DNA from: Ilex aquifolium
Taxonomy: Eukaryota; Streptophyta; Magnoliopsida; Aquifoliales; Aquifoliaceae
Direction: 5' to 3'
Assembly (NCBI GenBank): GCA_951799425.1
Contig: OX637396.1
Location: forward strand, 32,728,701 to 32,792,700
Length of the DNA stretch: 64,000 nt
The notes below the pieces were generated by a model that was given only the letters and a program-made list of their open reading frames with translations, searched no databases and was not told the origin of the DNA. The translations under genes were made by a program, and so were the position numbers. Below, piece after piece: positions 1 through 12,700 of this stretch (its first letter is position 1; each line of letters opens with the position of its first letter).

Positions 1-1200
1 TGTTAGGTTTTTCTACCACTAAAAAGGACTTCATAACAAGTATTGGCCTTGATACTTTAATTTTTTCTCAAGGTAAAATGATCAATTCACTGTATCAATC
101 AACCTTACATTATGGATCAAAAACAAAATGACTAGTGGCTTTTACGTAATAGGCTTACACTTAACATGATTTTAAATATTTTTCGATTTGTGTACGTTGA
201 AATTGGTAGTCTAAATGAACGATGACGAGAGAAAAAGAGTGGAAGGAAAAAAAAGAAGAAGATCAAACCATGGACATGCCATTGGACACCCGATGTCCAT
301 AGTGAAGTGCATTGCTTGACTTGAAAAAAGAAGAAGTTTGATAATTTCTCGATTCCTTCTTGAAGGAATTTATGTCAATGAACATATGTCATTGTCACAT
401 GTGAGATGGATCGAATTTATTCAAAATCAAAAAAAAAAAAAAAAGAGAAGGAAAGAAAAGAGGAAAGGAAGAGAAATCTTATGTCGAGGCCAAGTGCAAG
501 GTTTTCCAAGAATTGAGGGGCCCTAATCAAATTCATAAAAAATATGAGGGCATCATTGCAAAAGAAAGAAAATTCTAAAGGACAGACTTTGAATCCTATT
601 TTCTTATTGATTCTCAAATTAGGAGGTAGGTAATATTTGGTCGGATTGAGACACTAAAAATGGCAAAGAAACGATACCATTACCACCTCCACCATCTCTC
701 TCAACCTTCCATTTGTTAGGTCTGTCAGTAGTTTTAGGAGCCAAGCCCGGAGACAGAGAACAATGTGGGTGTTGAATCTCTGGTTCATACCCCATCAATC
801 AAAGAAAAAAGAGTTGAACAAAAAAGTTAGTAAAAGAACATCAATGAAAACAATCTTCAAACAAAGAAAAAGTCGGTCATTGGTGGTTCCTTTCCAACCT
901 TTTGCTTTTCCATCAATCTAACAGCTTCTATTTTCGAAAATCTCAAACACCCATTTCGCCAAAAAACACAGAAACACACGCCCATTTTGGCGTGTCAATA
1001 GAGAGATTCATTGCTGGTTGTGTTTGGTTCTGAACCCATTGTTGGGTCTCTGGGTTGTTGCAGAAATGGTGGTTGGTTTGGTCTTGAGTTTCACATTGAT
1101 GCTACAGAGACAGCTTGATCTTGGTTAAGGAAGAAAACCCAGAAAGAGAAGGTGGAGAAGGAAGGTTTTCTAGAGAGAGAAAGTGTGAAGGAGAGAGAGA
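1..1200 (+). promoter_or_regulatory. Upstream region and probable 5' UTR of the PIP5K gene
   Basis: No gene is visible here. The sequence is AT-rich with an A run near 427-443. From about 1130 to 1200 it turns purine-rich with GA repeats that run directly into the ATG at 1201, which is common in plant leaders. I could not assign a convincing TATA box or transcription start. Confidence 0.4.
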
Positions 1201-4200
1201 ATGAGCAAAGAACTGGGTGGCATTGTGAAGGCCTGGGAAGTAACAGTACGTAAATCACAAGCAGTTGCAAAGAAAAGGTCTAATAGCATTTTCCCCACAA
1301 TGTCAGTGGCTCATGTGGACGACGACGTTTGCGACGCGGGTCCTGGCGAAGTCTATCATGCCGAGAAGGTGTTCGACAATGGGGACTGGTACACAGGTCA
1401 GTGGGCTGATAATTGCCCCAATGGCCATGGAAAATACTTGTGGGCAGATGGTTGTATGTATGTTGGTGATTGGCAAAGAGGGAAGACCAATGGTAAAGGT
1501 AAATTCAGCTGGCCTTCTGGTGCCACCTATGAAGGCCAATTCAAGAATGGGTATATGGATGGTGAAGGGACTTATACGGGGTCTTCCAATGATACTTATA
1601 GAGGGTATTGGGTAGTGAATATGAAACATGGGAAAGGGGTTAAGAATTATGCCAATGGGGATCACTATGAAGGCGAATGGCGCCACGGTTTGCAAAATGG
1701 ACAAGGGAGGTACCAATGGAATGATGGTAATCAGTATATTGGGAGATGGAAGAATGGGAAGATGAATGGCAATGGAACATTGATTTGGGCTAATGGGAAT
1801 AGATATGATGGGTGTTGGGAGGATGGATTGCCTAAAGGAAATGGTACATATAGATGGCCAGATGGGAGTTTTTATGTGGGTGTTTGGAGTAAAGACCCAA
1901 GAGAGCAGAGTGGGACTTATTACCCTTCAAGTTCACAGATGGGTCATTTTGATTGGGATCCTCAGGAGGTCTTTCTGATTGATTTGAGTGATTGTAAGGC
2001 TTGTCCCGGTGAGAAGATCTCGATATTTCCTTCGCAGAAGATGGTTAATTGGACTAATATTGAAGGGGAGATGTTGCAGAAGCAGCCAATATGGAAGAAT
2101 TCAAAAGGGAGTGGTGCGAGGCCAAGGAGAATGTCAGTTGATGGGAGGCTTAGCAATGGTGATGCATATAGTTGGGGCTCTGATGCTGATGTTGGTTCTG
2201 ATGACATTGGTTCACATTCACTGGGAGGAAGAGAAGACGTTGGTTTGGGGAATCTCCAGCTTGATGATGTGGAAACAGCAAGAGGGATACCAATTAGAAT
2301 ACGGGCGATGAAAAGACAGGGGGAGACGATATCAAAAGGTCATAGAAATTATGAGCTCATGCTCAATCTGCAGCTTGGAATAAGGTAATAAGAGTGGAAC
2401 AATGATAGTTTGTTACCGATTTTTGTCATCATTGTTCTGCTATAGTTCAGAAACATGGTCGTAGAAATGTTTCATACATGCTTGTGGCATTATACATTCA
2501 TATGGATTTGGTTTCCTAATAAAATTACTGCTCATGCTCAATCTGCAGCTTGGAATAAGGTAATACTTGGACGATTATACTATGTTTTATTTTTTTCATA
2601 AATGTTCTGCTGTAGTACAGAAGTATGGTCATAGAATTTGGTTTCATTCATGTTTGTGGCGTTTATATATTCATACAGATTTGGTTTCCTAATGTAACTA
2701 GATATTGCATAGGTTACGTGAACGTAAATTGAGGGATTCTAGTGTCAAATTTTCTTCAATTGATTTGTTTCAATAGTCTAAAGTTTAAGTTATCTTCTAT
2801 ATAGTTCAGACAAATCAAATGGATTTTAGACACCACCGAAGATATTTGTGTATAATCTTGTTCAACTGATAGTGAATGAATGCTTTTAAATCTGTAGATA
2901 AATTTCTCACAAAAACAGAATTTCTATAAATTCAATTACATAACTTCTGTTATATTTATGTGTTTCTGTGATCATAGATGATTTTTGGGGGTGTGGGTGG
3001 TGCCTAGGGGACCATTACCCCTCTCAAAATTTCAAAATATTTCCTTGTTTTATGTATTTTACAAAATATCCCTATGATACCTAAATGTTGGTCCCCTCAG
3101 TTTTTTCTGTAAATTCTATTGAGGGCTCAAAATTTTCCTTTCGAAGTTTTAATCTACCTATAGCAACACTTGTTTGGTTTGGTCAAATTGGTGATAATGG
3201 GTAATTAAGTTAAAAATATCGTTCCTAGTGCACAACCTTCCCACTATAACAGGCGTTTTGCAGAGCTAATTGATAGGCAATCTTACCCCATTTTGGGTCC
3301 AAGTAATCTGGTTAAAAAATTTGTTTATCTAGAAGGAAGTTCCTGTTTGTAATTTCTTTTGTAGAGCTCTTAAGTGATATAAATACTACGTGGTACTTGG
3401 TCTCCAGCTAGGATGGCTTTAGTGAATGCTCCCATTTTTCTCTCTCTCTCTCTCTCTCTCTCCCTACACAGACCTGGATCATGTTTGCAGTCAATATGAT
3501 GATATTTTCACATCTTTATCTGTATATGTTAGTCTTTCCATTTGCAACTAATCTAAGGGTGCCACTAAACAGACATGCTGTAGGAAGGCCCGCCCCAGCA
3601 ACATCGCTTGATTTGAGGGCTAATGCTTTTGATACCAAGGAAAAATTATGGACCAGATTTCCTCCAGAGGGATCCAAACACACACCACCTCATCAATCAT
3701 GTGATTTCAAATGGAAGGATTACTGTCCCTTGGTTTTCAGGTCAGGTTTGGGACACTTCATTTTCCATGAGATCAACTCATATGGGTGTTTATGTGGATG
3801 TGTGTGTTTGTACAATAAGAGTTTTTTGTTTTCTGGATGGTGTGCCTAAAATAAGAATCAAGTCACCTTCTATTTTGATGGTATGCCTGTGCCACCGAGC
3901 TGCAAGGACACTCGCCTTTTGGCCATCTTTGAACATAAGTAATTCTATTGTTAGTCGAGTTCTGCCATTATTGAAGTACATTATAGAAGTCCCAAATCTA
4001 TTTTGCATTCCTGCCTTTTCATTTGTTTCCCCCCCCCCCCCCCCCCCCCCCGCGGGGGGGGGGGGGGGGGGGCGCAGAAATACAGTTAGGAACTGCACAT
4101 AGCAAGTTCCACAATGTTTTTACAAGACACATAACTTTCATGTAGCTGTGCGAAAGTGATTGTCCATGAGCATGCTTCACTCATTTGATACATTGGGCAA

Positions 4201-7200
4201 AATCAAATTATTATGGCCTGAGATGATTGATGATAAATTTGTTTTCAGGACTCTTAGGCAATTGTTTAAGGTGGATCCAGCTGATTACATGATATCCATA
4301 TGTGGGAATGATGCCCTACGGGAACTCTCATCCCCTGGAAAAAGTGGAAGCTTCTTTTACTTGACCAATGATGACAAGTACATGATAAAGACCATGAAGA
4401 AGTCAGAAGTAAAAGTAAGTTTGTTTTTTTGTTTGCCTGCATCGATGATGAGTTTTTCGAGATCTGATTCATTTTCTACTCATGCTATTTCAGTCACTGA
4501 AAGCAGCTTGCTTAATGTTTGGGAACTCCCAGAATTTTGCCTGATATTGAATTATGGAAATAGTGTCTAATACAGCACCAAAATTTTGAATTTATGATCA
4601 ATTCAGACAGGACAAATTTTGGAACTAATTCAGTTGATAATATAAATTAATCAGCAGTTGGAACTTAAAAGTTATTTTAATCCTTCCCCAGATATGTGCC
4701 AAAATTTTTAATGCATTTATATTTCAACACTTCCCCGCAAAATTTTTGACAAGACTTTCACAAGTAATGGCAGAGATATAGATGGCATGTGATACACTAT
4801 AGCAATCTAATTTTACTCGGTCGATGCCACTGCAGGTTCTCAAAAGGATGCTTCCAGCCTATTACAATCATGTTCGAGCCTTCGAGAACACTCTAGTTAC
4901 CAAATTTTTTGGTCTTCACTGTGTCAAGTTGACTGGGTCTGCCCAAAAGAAAGTAATATTGGAATTTCTGAAAAAATCACTTTATAAATTTTAAGTTTAT
5001 GTCAATGTTGTGAACTTTGAAATCCATGTCTGCGCTTATATCTTTGAATTTATGAGCAGGTGCGGTTTGTCATAATGGGGAACTTGTTTTGTACCGAATC
5101 TGCAATTCACAGAAGATTTGACTTGAAAGGTTCTTCCCATGGTCGAACCACTGATAAACCTGAATCTGAAATTGATGCAACAACTACCCTCAAGGACTTG
5201 GACCTCAATTTTGTCTTCAGATTACCAAAGGTTTGGTTCCAAGAGTATTGCAGGTGATTTGCTTTCTTGAACATTTTGTATTCACTTTTCTTCAAGAAAC
5301 CAGATATAGTGGACCATTCCTTGAAGAGTGAGTGTGTCTGTGCTGGCTTTCCAAACATTAGAAAATAAGTATGAGGTTGTACAAAGAGTGAAAGATCATT
5401 AGATCAAGTTTTCGAGCAATTAGCTCAAAGGATACTTCAAAGAGATCGTAGATGAGTTAGAGCCAATTCCTGCTTCTCCCTCCATATTTTTGCTCAAATT
5501 TCTATGGAACATAATCATTTACATTTTTATAAAATTGACTGTAAAACTCTAATGCCAGTGACATATATGCTATGTGAAATCAATTGACTGTACAAGTACA
5601 TGAATTAAAAACTGATTAATGAGTTAAGTTAGTTGTTATTTGGTGAGTGAGTTGATCTAGTTTATAAATCTAACCTTGGGGATACACATGGGTAGTAAAT
5701 GGCACAGCATGCTCTTGCAGAGTTTTTCTTCACACATAAAGAAATTCACTCTGTCACTTTATGCTTCCAAATACTATCGTAAACTGCAGATTATAGTGGA
5801 GTTAGGAATTGTTGCTAATATGCACTTTAATATTTCCTCTTTTATGGTAAGCTGAAGTATTCCTCCATGCAGGCAAGTGGACAGAGACTGTGACTTTCTT
5901 GAACAGGAGAGAATCATGGATTACAGTCTTTTGCTCGGTGTTCATTTTCGAGAAACCTCAGACAATAGTGAAACAATCACGACTGAGGCTCGTTCATCTG
6001 GAGTTCGTACTCCTACTGGTTTATCTCTAACCTTTCTTGAATTACTCTCTCTCTTTACAATATTATTTGCCGAAGAGATGAAATATGTTTTAAGCTTCAC
6101 TTTCAGGGACTGGTGACACAAATAATGAAGGAGCAGCTCCTAGACTTTCGAGAGCTAACATGGATCTTCTTTCTGATCCTACGCGGTAAAATATAATTAC
6201 GAAGACTCTTGTTTATAGAACTCTTAGAACATTCCAAAACAACTAAATTCACCAGAAAAAAAGATATATTTTGCAGTACATGTAAGATACCTGTTAATGG
6301 CTCAAAAAGTATTAATCCATATTTCAAATTTCGACAAACTGTTGAATTCCTGAATGAAGAAAATACTCATTCTGTCTGCCTTGGATTGTTTTTCCTTGAG
6401 TTCATCCGGCAGCCCACTCACAGAACACCTACAAAATTGTTGCTGAAGCTTGATTCTCAATGTGATATTGATTTGTTTTTGAGTACATCTTCTCAGCAAA
6501 CAAAGGAAAAGAGAAAAAAAAAATCCCTACTATAAAGCTCCTAAGTAGATTGTCGGGGCAAAAAATTCCAGCAAGTATCGCCAATTACAGAACCAGGATT
6601 CTATCTTGAGGGGGGCCAAACAATAATAAAGTTAAGAATTTTATTCAACTAGATAAGTTTTTAGCCATACAAAACCTACTAAAAATTAAATTTTATCTAA
6701 TACCATTGTAAAATTCAGTTTGGGTCATAAGACCCAGAAATCGGTTCTTACCATCATAAAACTTAGTTTGTGACAATGTCATGATCCACTTATTCTCTTG
6801 TTATGATATGATGCAATGACTGAATAAATTGTCCTAACAATATTTGTTTCATGCAATACCATCATAGAAGTAAGTTGTGAATAAAAGCATTACTTTTGAT
6901 ATAAGCAAAATATGTAGTCCGATTTTACAAAAAAATGCACACTTTTTTAATTTCCTTTGGTCACCATACTCATCCATGTGATTACATCTTCATAAGACTA
7001 TTAGATAACAATTAATTGGTCTTTTTGTATTCACTAAGTGACTAGGCTATATATATAATGCTTTTTTAAACTTGAGGAAAAACATGGGATTTTTCAAAAT
7101 GAGGTGTTATAGAGATTTTCATAATGTGATAAGGCGCCTTCTTGGTTCCGTCAATGAGTATCGCTGTACTTATGCAAGAATTATCTCAAATTCACTTGTA

Positions 7201-7549
7201 GCCTTCGTAGTAATTGATATGTTTTCATGTTTCTCACTATTTATCAATTGAAATTTGCAGGTGGGCATCCATTAGACTAGGTGTGGACATGCCAGCACGG
7301 GCTGAGCGAACAGTGAGAACAAACGATTCTGAGTCTCAGTTAGTTGGAGAACTAACAGGAGAGTGTTATGATGTCATCCTTTTCTTTGGCATAATCGATA
7401 TACTACAGGATTATGACATTAGCAAGAAGCTTGAACATGCTTATAAATCGATACAATATGATCCAACTTCAATCTCTGCTGTTGATCCCAAGCAGTATTC
7501 CAAACGTTTTCGTGATTTCATATTCAGAGCTTTTGCAGAAGACACTTGA
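1201..7549 (+). CDS. PIP5K: Phosphatidylinositol 4-phosphate 5-kinase with MORN repeats, 8 exons
   Basis: Spliced exons are 1201-2384, 3573-3740, 4249-4414, 4836-4952, 5060-5253, 5873-6018, 6107-6185 and 7261-7549. All introns are GT-AG, phases agree, and the product is 780 aa, usual for plant type-I/II B-class PIP5Ks. The enzyme phosphorylates PtdIns4P to PtdIns(4,5)P2 at the plasma membrane. The N-terminus (MSKELGG, then KAWEVTVRK) leads into eight MORN repeats at an exact 23-residue spacing (Y-x-G-x-W/F cores at residues 64, 87, 110, 133, 156, 179, 202, 225), a lipid-binding and regulatory region. The kinase core starts near residue 380 ([17 protein letters not shown]). It has the glycine-rich SPGKSGSF loop, catalytic Lys498 in MIKTMKK, DLKGSS, MDYSLL and IIDILQDYD. 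The activation-loop segment ([15 protein letters not shown]) is intact and the protein ends FRAFAEDT. No lesion was seen. The domain order fits Arabidopsis PIP5K4/5/6-like proteins; the exact orthologue is not assigned. Confidence 0.97.
2350..2700 (+). repeat. Tandem duplication of exon-1 end plus splice donor
   Basis: The last ~30 bases of PIP5K exon 1 and ~145 bases of intron 1 (about 2350-2525) are repeated directly downstream (about 2527-2700). The second copy carries the coding end (CAGCTTGGAATAAG) and a second GTAATA donor at 2560, 175 bases beyond the real donor at 2385. Copies diverge mainly in the intronic part. Use of the distal donor would read an immediate TAA and truncate the protein after the MORN region. 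Confidence 0.9.
3439..3462 (+). repeat. (TC)n microsatellite in PIP5K intron 1
   Basis: A pure TC dinucleotide run about 110 bases before the intron-1 acceptor at 3572. It may act as an extended pyrimidine tract, but it lies far from the splice site. Confidence 0.9.
4029..4075. repeat. C23/G19 homopolymer palindrome in PIP5K intron 2
   Basis: A run of 23 C is followed by GC and then a run of 19 G, giving an almost perfect inverted repeat. It lies wholly in intron 2 and does not touch coding sequence. It could form a strong hairpin, or it could be a sequencing or assembly artefact. Confidence 0.85.
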
Positions 7550-7926
7550 AGTTACAGATAGGCTCAAGTCTTTCACTTACTGCTAGTAGGCATTCATGTG
7601 GAGCAGATCTCTGGTGGAGACGACTGTGCTCACTCAGTGAGAAGTCACAATTTGGCTATATGATGAGGCCCTTGAAGGATGAACTGTGGCTGCCAGTGTT
7701 ACACAATTGTGGTATTTTGGCATTGCCATCTCTGTTTTATTTATCTGCACAGGCATATGATATGTTTCACCAAAAGGTACACAACACTGTTGTAGTTAGA
7801 GCTACTCAAGCCTGTTCCAATTGTAAATGAAATATAGCTAAGGGTTAAGCTGAGAGAATTCATTTTGTACCCAAATTTTTTGTCCCAGAAGGTTTAAGAG
7901 TCTTTGGGATTTCTGCAGTGAATAAA
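7550..7926 (+). other. Probable 3' UTR of PIP5K
   Basis: No coding signal follows the TGA at 7547-7549. An AATAAA polyadenylation signal lies at 7921-7926, about 370 bases after the stop, so the transcript probably ends shortly after it. Confidence 0.6.
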
Positions 7927-9098
7927 AATGTACAGAAGGAAACAGAAATGCAATCAACAAAAAAACTCCCCCTCCCCTCTTTAATGAAGTGTTTATTCTA
8001 CTTGTACGAGTCTATTTGTGATTTCATTTTACCATGAACAAGTGTTGGTGTTCTTGGCTGTCATTTCCCTTAAGTTATTTGACCAAGGATTGACTCGGAG
8101 ACAACTTAGACGACTCGGGATAATGGTATCGACTGTGAAGGTACTGTGTCGGATACGATTCGACCGACTCGTATTAGTATCGGCTAATACTTTGAACCAT
8201 GCAAGGGATGGTCAGTCCTTAGCGTGGGAATATTTTCTGGCAGCAGGACCCTATCTTCTTCCCAGTTTATGGGTGCACTCTTTATCTTGTGTGGAGTTTG
8301 TAAGTCCATTATTGGGAAGAAATGAAGCATATTAGAATGAGATGTGGAACTAGCAGTTCAGGGACAAAGGTCAGATTTGGATTTCATTATTGCAAATATG
8401 ATATTGATTATGAATTATGATCATTCATAACCATTGAATTGATAGTAAGTCTTAGTATTTGTTGTGATCTGCAACTGATCTAATAGTTGTGATGAATTAA
8501 ATTCGTAAATTATATTAACAAATTAGATTCAAGTAGCATTATTTTTCCGAAGCAGATTGGAGTCCACCATAAGGGGAGAATTTCTAGGTTGCTTGGCCAA
8601 CCATTGTTTGATTGAAAAGCGAACAAATAAATGCTTAAAAATTGGGTTAATTAGAGTCAAGGTAGTCACGTGAATGGATTTTATTTGGTGGACCTTATCC
8701 ACTTATTTATTTAATATTGGACGATTATATATTACATCAGCTAACAATGGTCGAAGATTACTGCCAGTGTAGCCTTACCCTAAATCAAAGATCCTATAGA
8801 ATAGCATAATTTACAGTTCACAATCTCCAAGTACGAAAATATCTTTTTTGCCTAGGATAAATTTTTTTTTTATTTTGTTTCATTTAATTGTGACACAAAG
8901 AAAATCATAAGAGACCGGGATTTGAGAAATACACATATATAGAAAGCGAAATACCGATATATTTGAGAGAAAAAGACATTTTTTGTTGGACACATATCTA
9001 TTCTCTATGCCCGAGTAACGAGGCTACTTTGGTAGAATAAATTATCATCTTGGATTCAAAGGCTGAATTACAACTTGATCAACACTTAGATAGTGGAA
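7927..9098. other. Intergenic region, no gene seen
   Basis: AT-rich spacer. A segment near 8075-8205 with repeated GACTCGG and GTATCGRC-like motifs looks like a decayed miniature element, but I could not define its ends. Confidence 0.4.
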
Positions 9099-9112
9099 TG
9101 ATGTTTCAATTA

Positions 9113-9338
9113 ATCTTAAGGGGTAGTTCAAGTAGTAGTAGGAACGAGCTATAAAACACTCGTCCTGAATTCGAATCTTGACAATTTTTTGGGGTCAGGC
9201 CATGAAGAATTTATCTTTCATGAATACTCTAGTCTCGACATGGATGAGCTACATTTGATCGGATTGAGAAGGGAATTAGTCGAGATGCGCGTAAACTGTC
9301 TTGGACACTCCAGACGTCGAAAAAAAACAAAAAAGAAG
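9113..9338 (+). mobile_element. SINE (family 1), full length
   Basis: A tRNA-like head with a B-box-like GAATTCGAATCT is followed by a body containing the family-specific GATTAGTCGAG-type motif at 9275-9300 and an A-rich tail. It is flanked by 14-base direct repeats, TGATGTTTCAATTA at 9099-9112 and TGATGTTTTAATTA at 9339-9352, with one mismatch. Similar bodies occur at 19955, 20398, 22735, 25420 and 28880. Confidence 0.8.
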
Positions 9339-9709
9339 TGATGTTTTAATTAGAATTTTAGAGACCAAATCAAAACTAAGGGCATACTTAAGGGTATAAA
9401 GTATAAATTGCCACTATTTATTATGAAAAAGTCTGCATATTTGAATTCCATTCAAACTTGTTAGCTTAAAAAAAACTTCTTTTGATTGTTATCCAATTCT
9501 TTGTTATTCAATTCAAACACAAACTTACAAGATCCCGAAAATTCTGAATGATATGATCTGGTCGGATCTATCCAAACTGTCAGTATCTTGCATATCTCTG
9601 GGTCCTCATAAAAACTGTCAAACACCACCAAAAACCATTCATTATGAGGCCAATATCGATCCTATGTGTTTAGTTGTACTGGGTTGTGTTCTTCATGGGC
9701 TCATTGACA

Positions 9710-12700
9710 ATGGGTGGGGTGGTCGCGGATTCACAGTTTCATGTACTGGCAGTTGATGATAGTCTTATTGACAGAAAACTGATTGAGAGGCTTCTCAAGA
9801 TCTCTTCCTATCAAGGTATATAATATTAATGCTTACACACACACACACACACACATTATATATATACTGTGTATTCTAGAAAAGATAGATCATCGTTGGC
9901 TTGTTTTGTACTGGTTTTACTTATTTCTGATGGATTTTTTTTCTGGGTGTTTTTATTTTCTTGAATAACAGTGACTACTGTGGATTCTGGGAATGAGGCT
10001 TTGAAGTTTCTGGGTTTGCAAGACGAGGAACACAAAGATTCAGACCCTCCCTCCGTTTGTACAGCACACCACAATCATCGAGTATGTTTTTATCTCTAGT
10101 TGTTGCTTCAATCTTCTTCTTTCTTGTTCTCTCTCTCTTTCTCTATATATATTGTTACTTTTTGGTAACCTTTTTTTTCACCAGAAAATTTTCATTAAAT
10201 ATTAAATTTCTTACAAAAAAATTCATATTGGATTACTAGCTATTAATAAAAGTGATGTATATATGTGATTCAGAAAGTAAATACTACAGTTTTATATGTG
10301 TCTCTGTCTACATACAATTAAGCTTGGAGAGAAGAGTAAAACTGGATAAAGTAAAAACAAAAATAACAAAAACAAATGTTATTTAGATTGGTTCGATAAC
10401 TTTTTGTTTGTGTTTTTAAAAAAATAAAAATAAAAAAAAAATATATTTTTTTTTGTGGTAAAAACTAAAAAACATAAAACATAATTGATAGTCATTTATA
10501 TTTAAAAAATTATAAAAACAAAAATAAAAACACATGTTTGGTATTATACCAAAAATCCATCACCCAACGCTCCTATAAAACCTACCACTCAACACTCTTG
10601 CAAAACCCACCACCCAACAACCGAAAACTCATCATCAACACCCCTGAAAACCCACAACACACCTCCCTCCAAAACCCACCACCCAACCCACCAACGAACA
10701 CCACCAAAAATCCACCATTGAAAACCCACCATTCAACACCTCTGAAAACCCACCACCCAACCACAAAAAAATTAGACAGAGGCGAGAGAGGGAGACGGGA
10801 AAAAAGAGGAAGTGAAAGGGGGTATTTTTATATTCAAGAAAGAAAACTCATTTTTTTTTGTTGCCAAGGAGGATTGAAGGCAGAATCTCATTAATTCTAG
10901 GATGAAGCCTCCGCGTGTTTTTGTTTTTTGGTGTTTATGAAAATGTCTTTTTTTGTATTTTCAATTTTTGGCTTTGTTTTTAAAACAGAGTTCCTAAAAC
11001 AAAAAAAACATCACAAACACATTTTTTTTTTTTGGCAAAAATTGAAAACAAAAACATAAAAAAAAGCAACAATAGGTTACCGAACACAACTTTAGTGTAG
11101 GTGGGGAGTTAAACTAGAGTCAACACACGTGTTCGATGTCTGTGACACAAAAGAGATTAGTGGAAAAGATGGTTTGATATGAAAGAACTCAAACTGCCTA
11201 TTAATGAAGGGATCCGATATTTGGACAACAGGATTCTCGGGAGGTGAAGGCAGCTAAAGGCACTTCCACCAGTCAGATGACCGTAGTCTGAACATAGAGT
11301 CTCAGATTAGAATGCCAATGGGTCGCTCTCCACATCTGTGGATCAATCTTAGAATGCTCAAGCCAATGTGTGTACCACACAGGTAATTGGGTTGTCCGGG
11401 CTGCTCATACTGGCTATCACTAGCTGCCTTTGCACACAGTCAATGATGCCCTCGGACACTGTGCATACCTACAACCACCTCAGCCACTTTTGTACAGAGC
11501 TCTCACAATGCGTGCTGAGTGTCTCGGCATTAATTAGACAGATGTAATATTTTAAGGATACAACATGGATACGATTCTCGAGGAGGTTCAATCTATGAGG
11601 TTGAGGTGGTCATGGAGGTAGAAGAGTTGCGGACTGGGTTCCTGCGGTACTCATGACCATGGTGCTCCTAGGCCATGTATACCGCGAAGCCTCTCTTAGA
11701 GAACTCCTCCGAGTACTCGCCAAGATGCCCGCTCAAGGAACATTATAGTTTCGTTTCTCTAGTCTCCAATCCATATGTCCTAACATCTCATATGTTGATT
11801 CAGACCATTAACCTCATTTATCTTAGGAGTCCATTTGGATCCAAGTCAAGTACAAGCTAGTCAGCAATGAGTCATACACTAGGAGGCTTGCTCGAGCAAA
11901 TTAAACCTTCGAAGCCCTGCCCGAGATTGAGGTTGACAATCATGCTCGTCTGCCCATTCCTCAATTCTCCCTTAAGAAGGGTCATACTTCTTTATCTCAA
12001 GGCGGGATCTCTTTTCTTGGGCCAGTTGAGCATCGATATACAATTTGCCATGGATATACTTTCCACTTTTCGTAGGATCCTAGGTATGTTCGTTTACCAT
12101 TTCTGCAGCGAGGGAGACGGATTGCCCAAGTCACACCATGATTGTCCCCAAATGCTCGCAATACCACTCTTGTCATTTTGGATAAGGATCCATTTACCAT
12201 TTTGTGATAGTATACTTGTGGTGCCACTCTCGTCTCTTGGACGAGGATCCATTTGTCATTCCGCGGCGCTATGCTTGTGGTGCCACTCTCGTTTATTGGA
12301 CGAGGATTTATTGGACAATCCCATGATAGTATGCTCGTGGGCCACTCTTGTCTCTCGGACGAGGATCTATTTACCATTTGTTGCATTAACATGCTCGCAG
12401 GCCACTCTTGCCTTTTTGGACAAGGAATCATTTTGCCGCTTCCACGGTAATGGGGGAGTGCCCCTCCCTCCGCGGTGCCTGACACTCTCGTAGTCCCGGA
12501 CACTTTCTGCGGTTCTTGACCCCTTCTACGGTGCTTGCCCCCCTACCAATTGCAGGGTCTTGCTGGGACCCACCTAGCCACGTCAGCTCATGACCCTATG
12601 CCATTTATCCTCTACAGTGTGGACACTTGTCCTGATTCGAAAACGAAAAGAGTATTAAAACAAACTCTATCAAACTGAACCATGGTTTTTCACTATATAT

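Noticed and set aside
1265-2311. Open frames in other frames and on the opposite strand over PIP5K exon 1
   Set aside because: They are shadows of the MORN-repeat coding sequence; the 69-base periodicity keeps other frames open.
10538-10894. 118-codon frame rich in Pro, Thr and Asn
   Set aside because: It is the translation of the CACCC-type minisatellite inside a fold-back element.
11867-12503. Frames of 168-208 codons on both strands in the response-regulator intron
   Set aside because: They follow the ~59-base tandem repeat, match no family and overlap each other on opposite strands.
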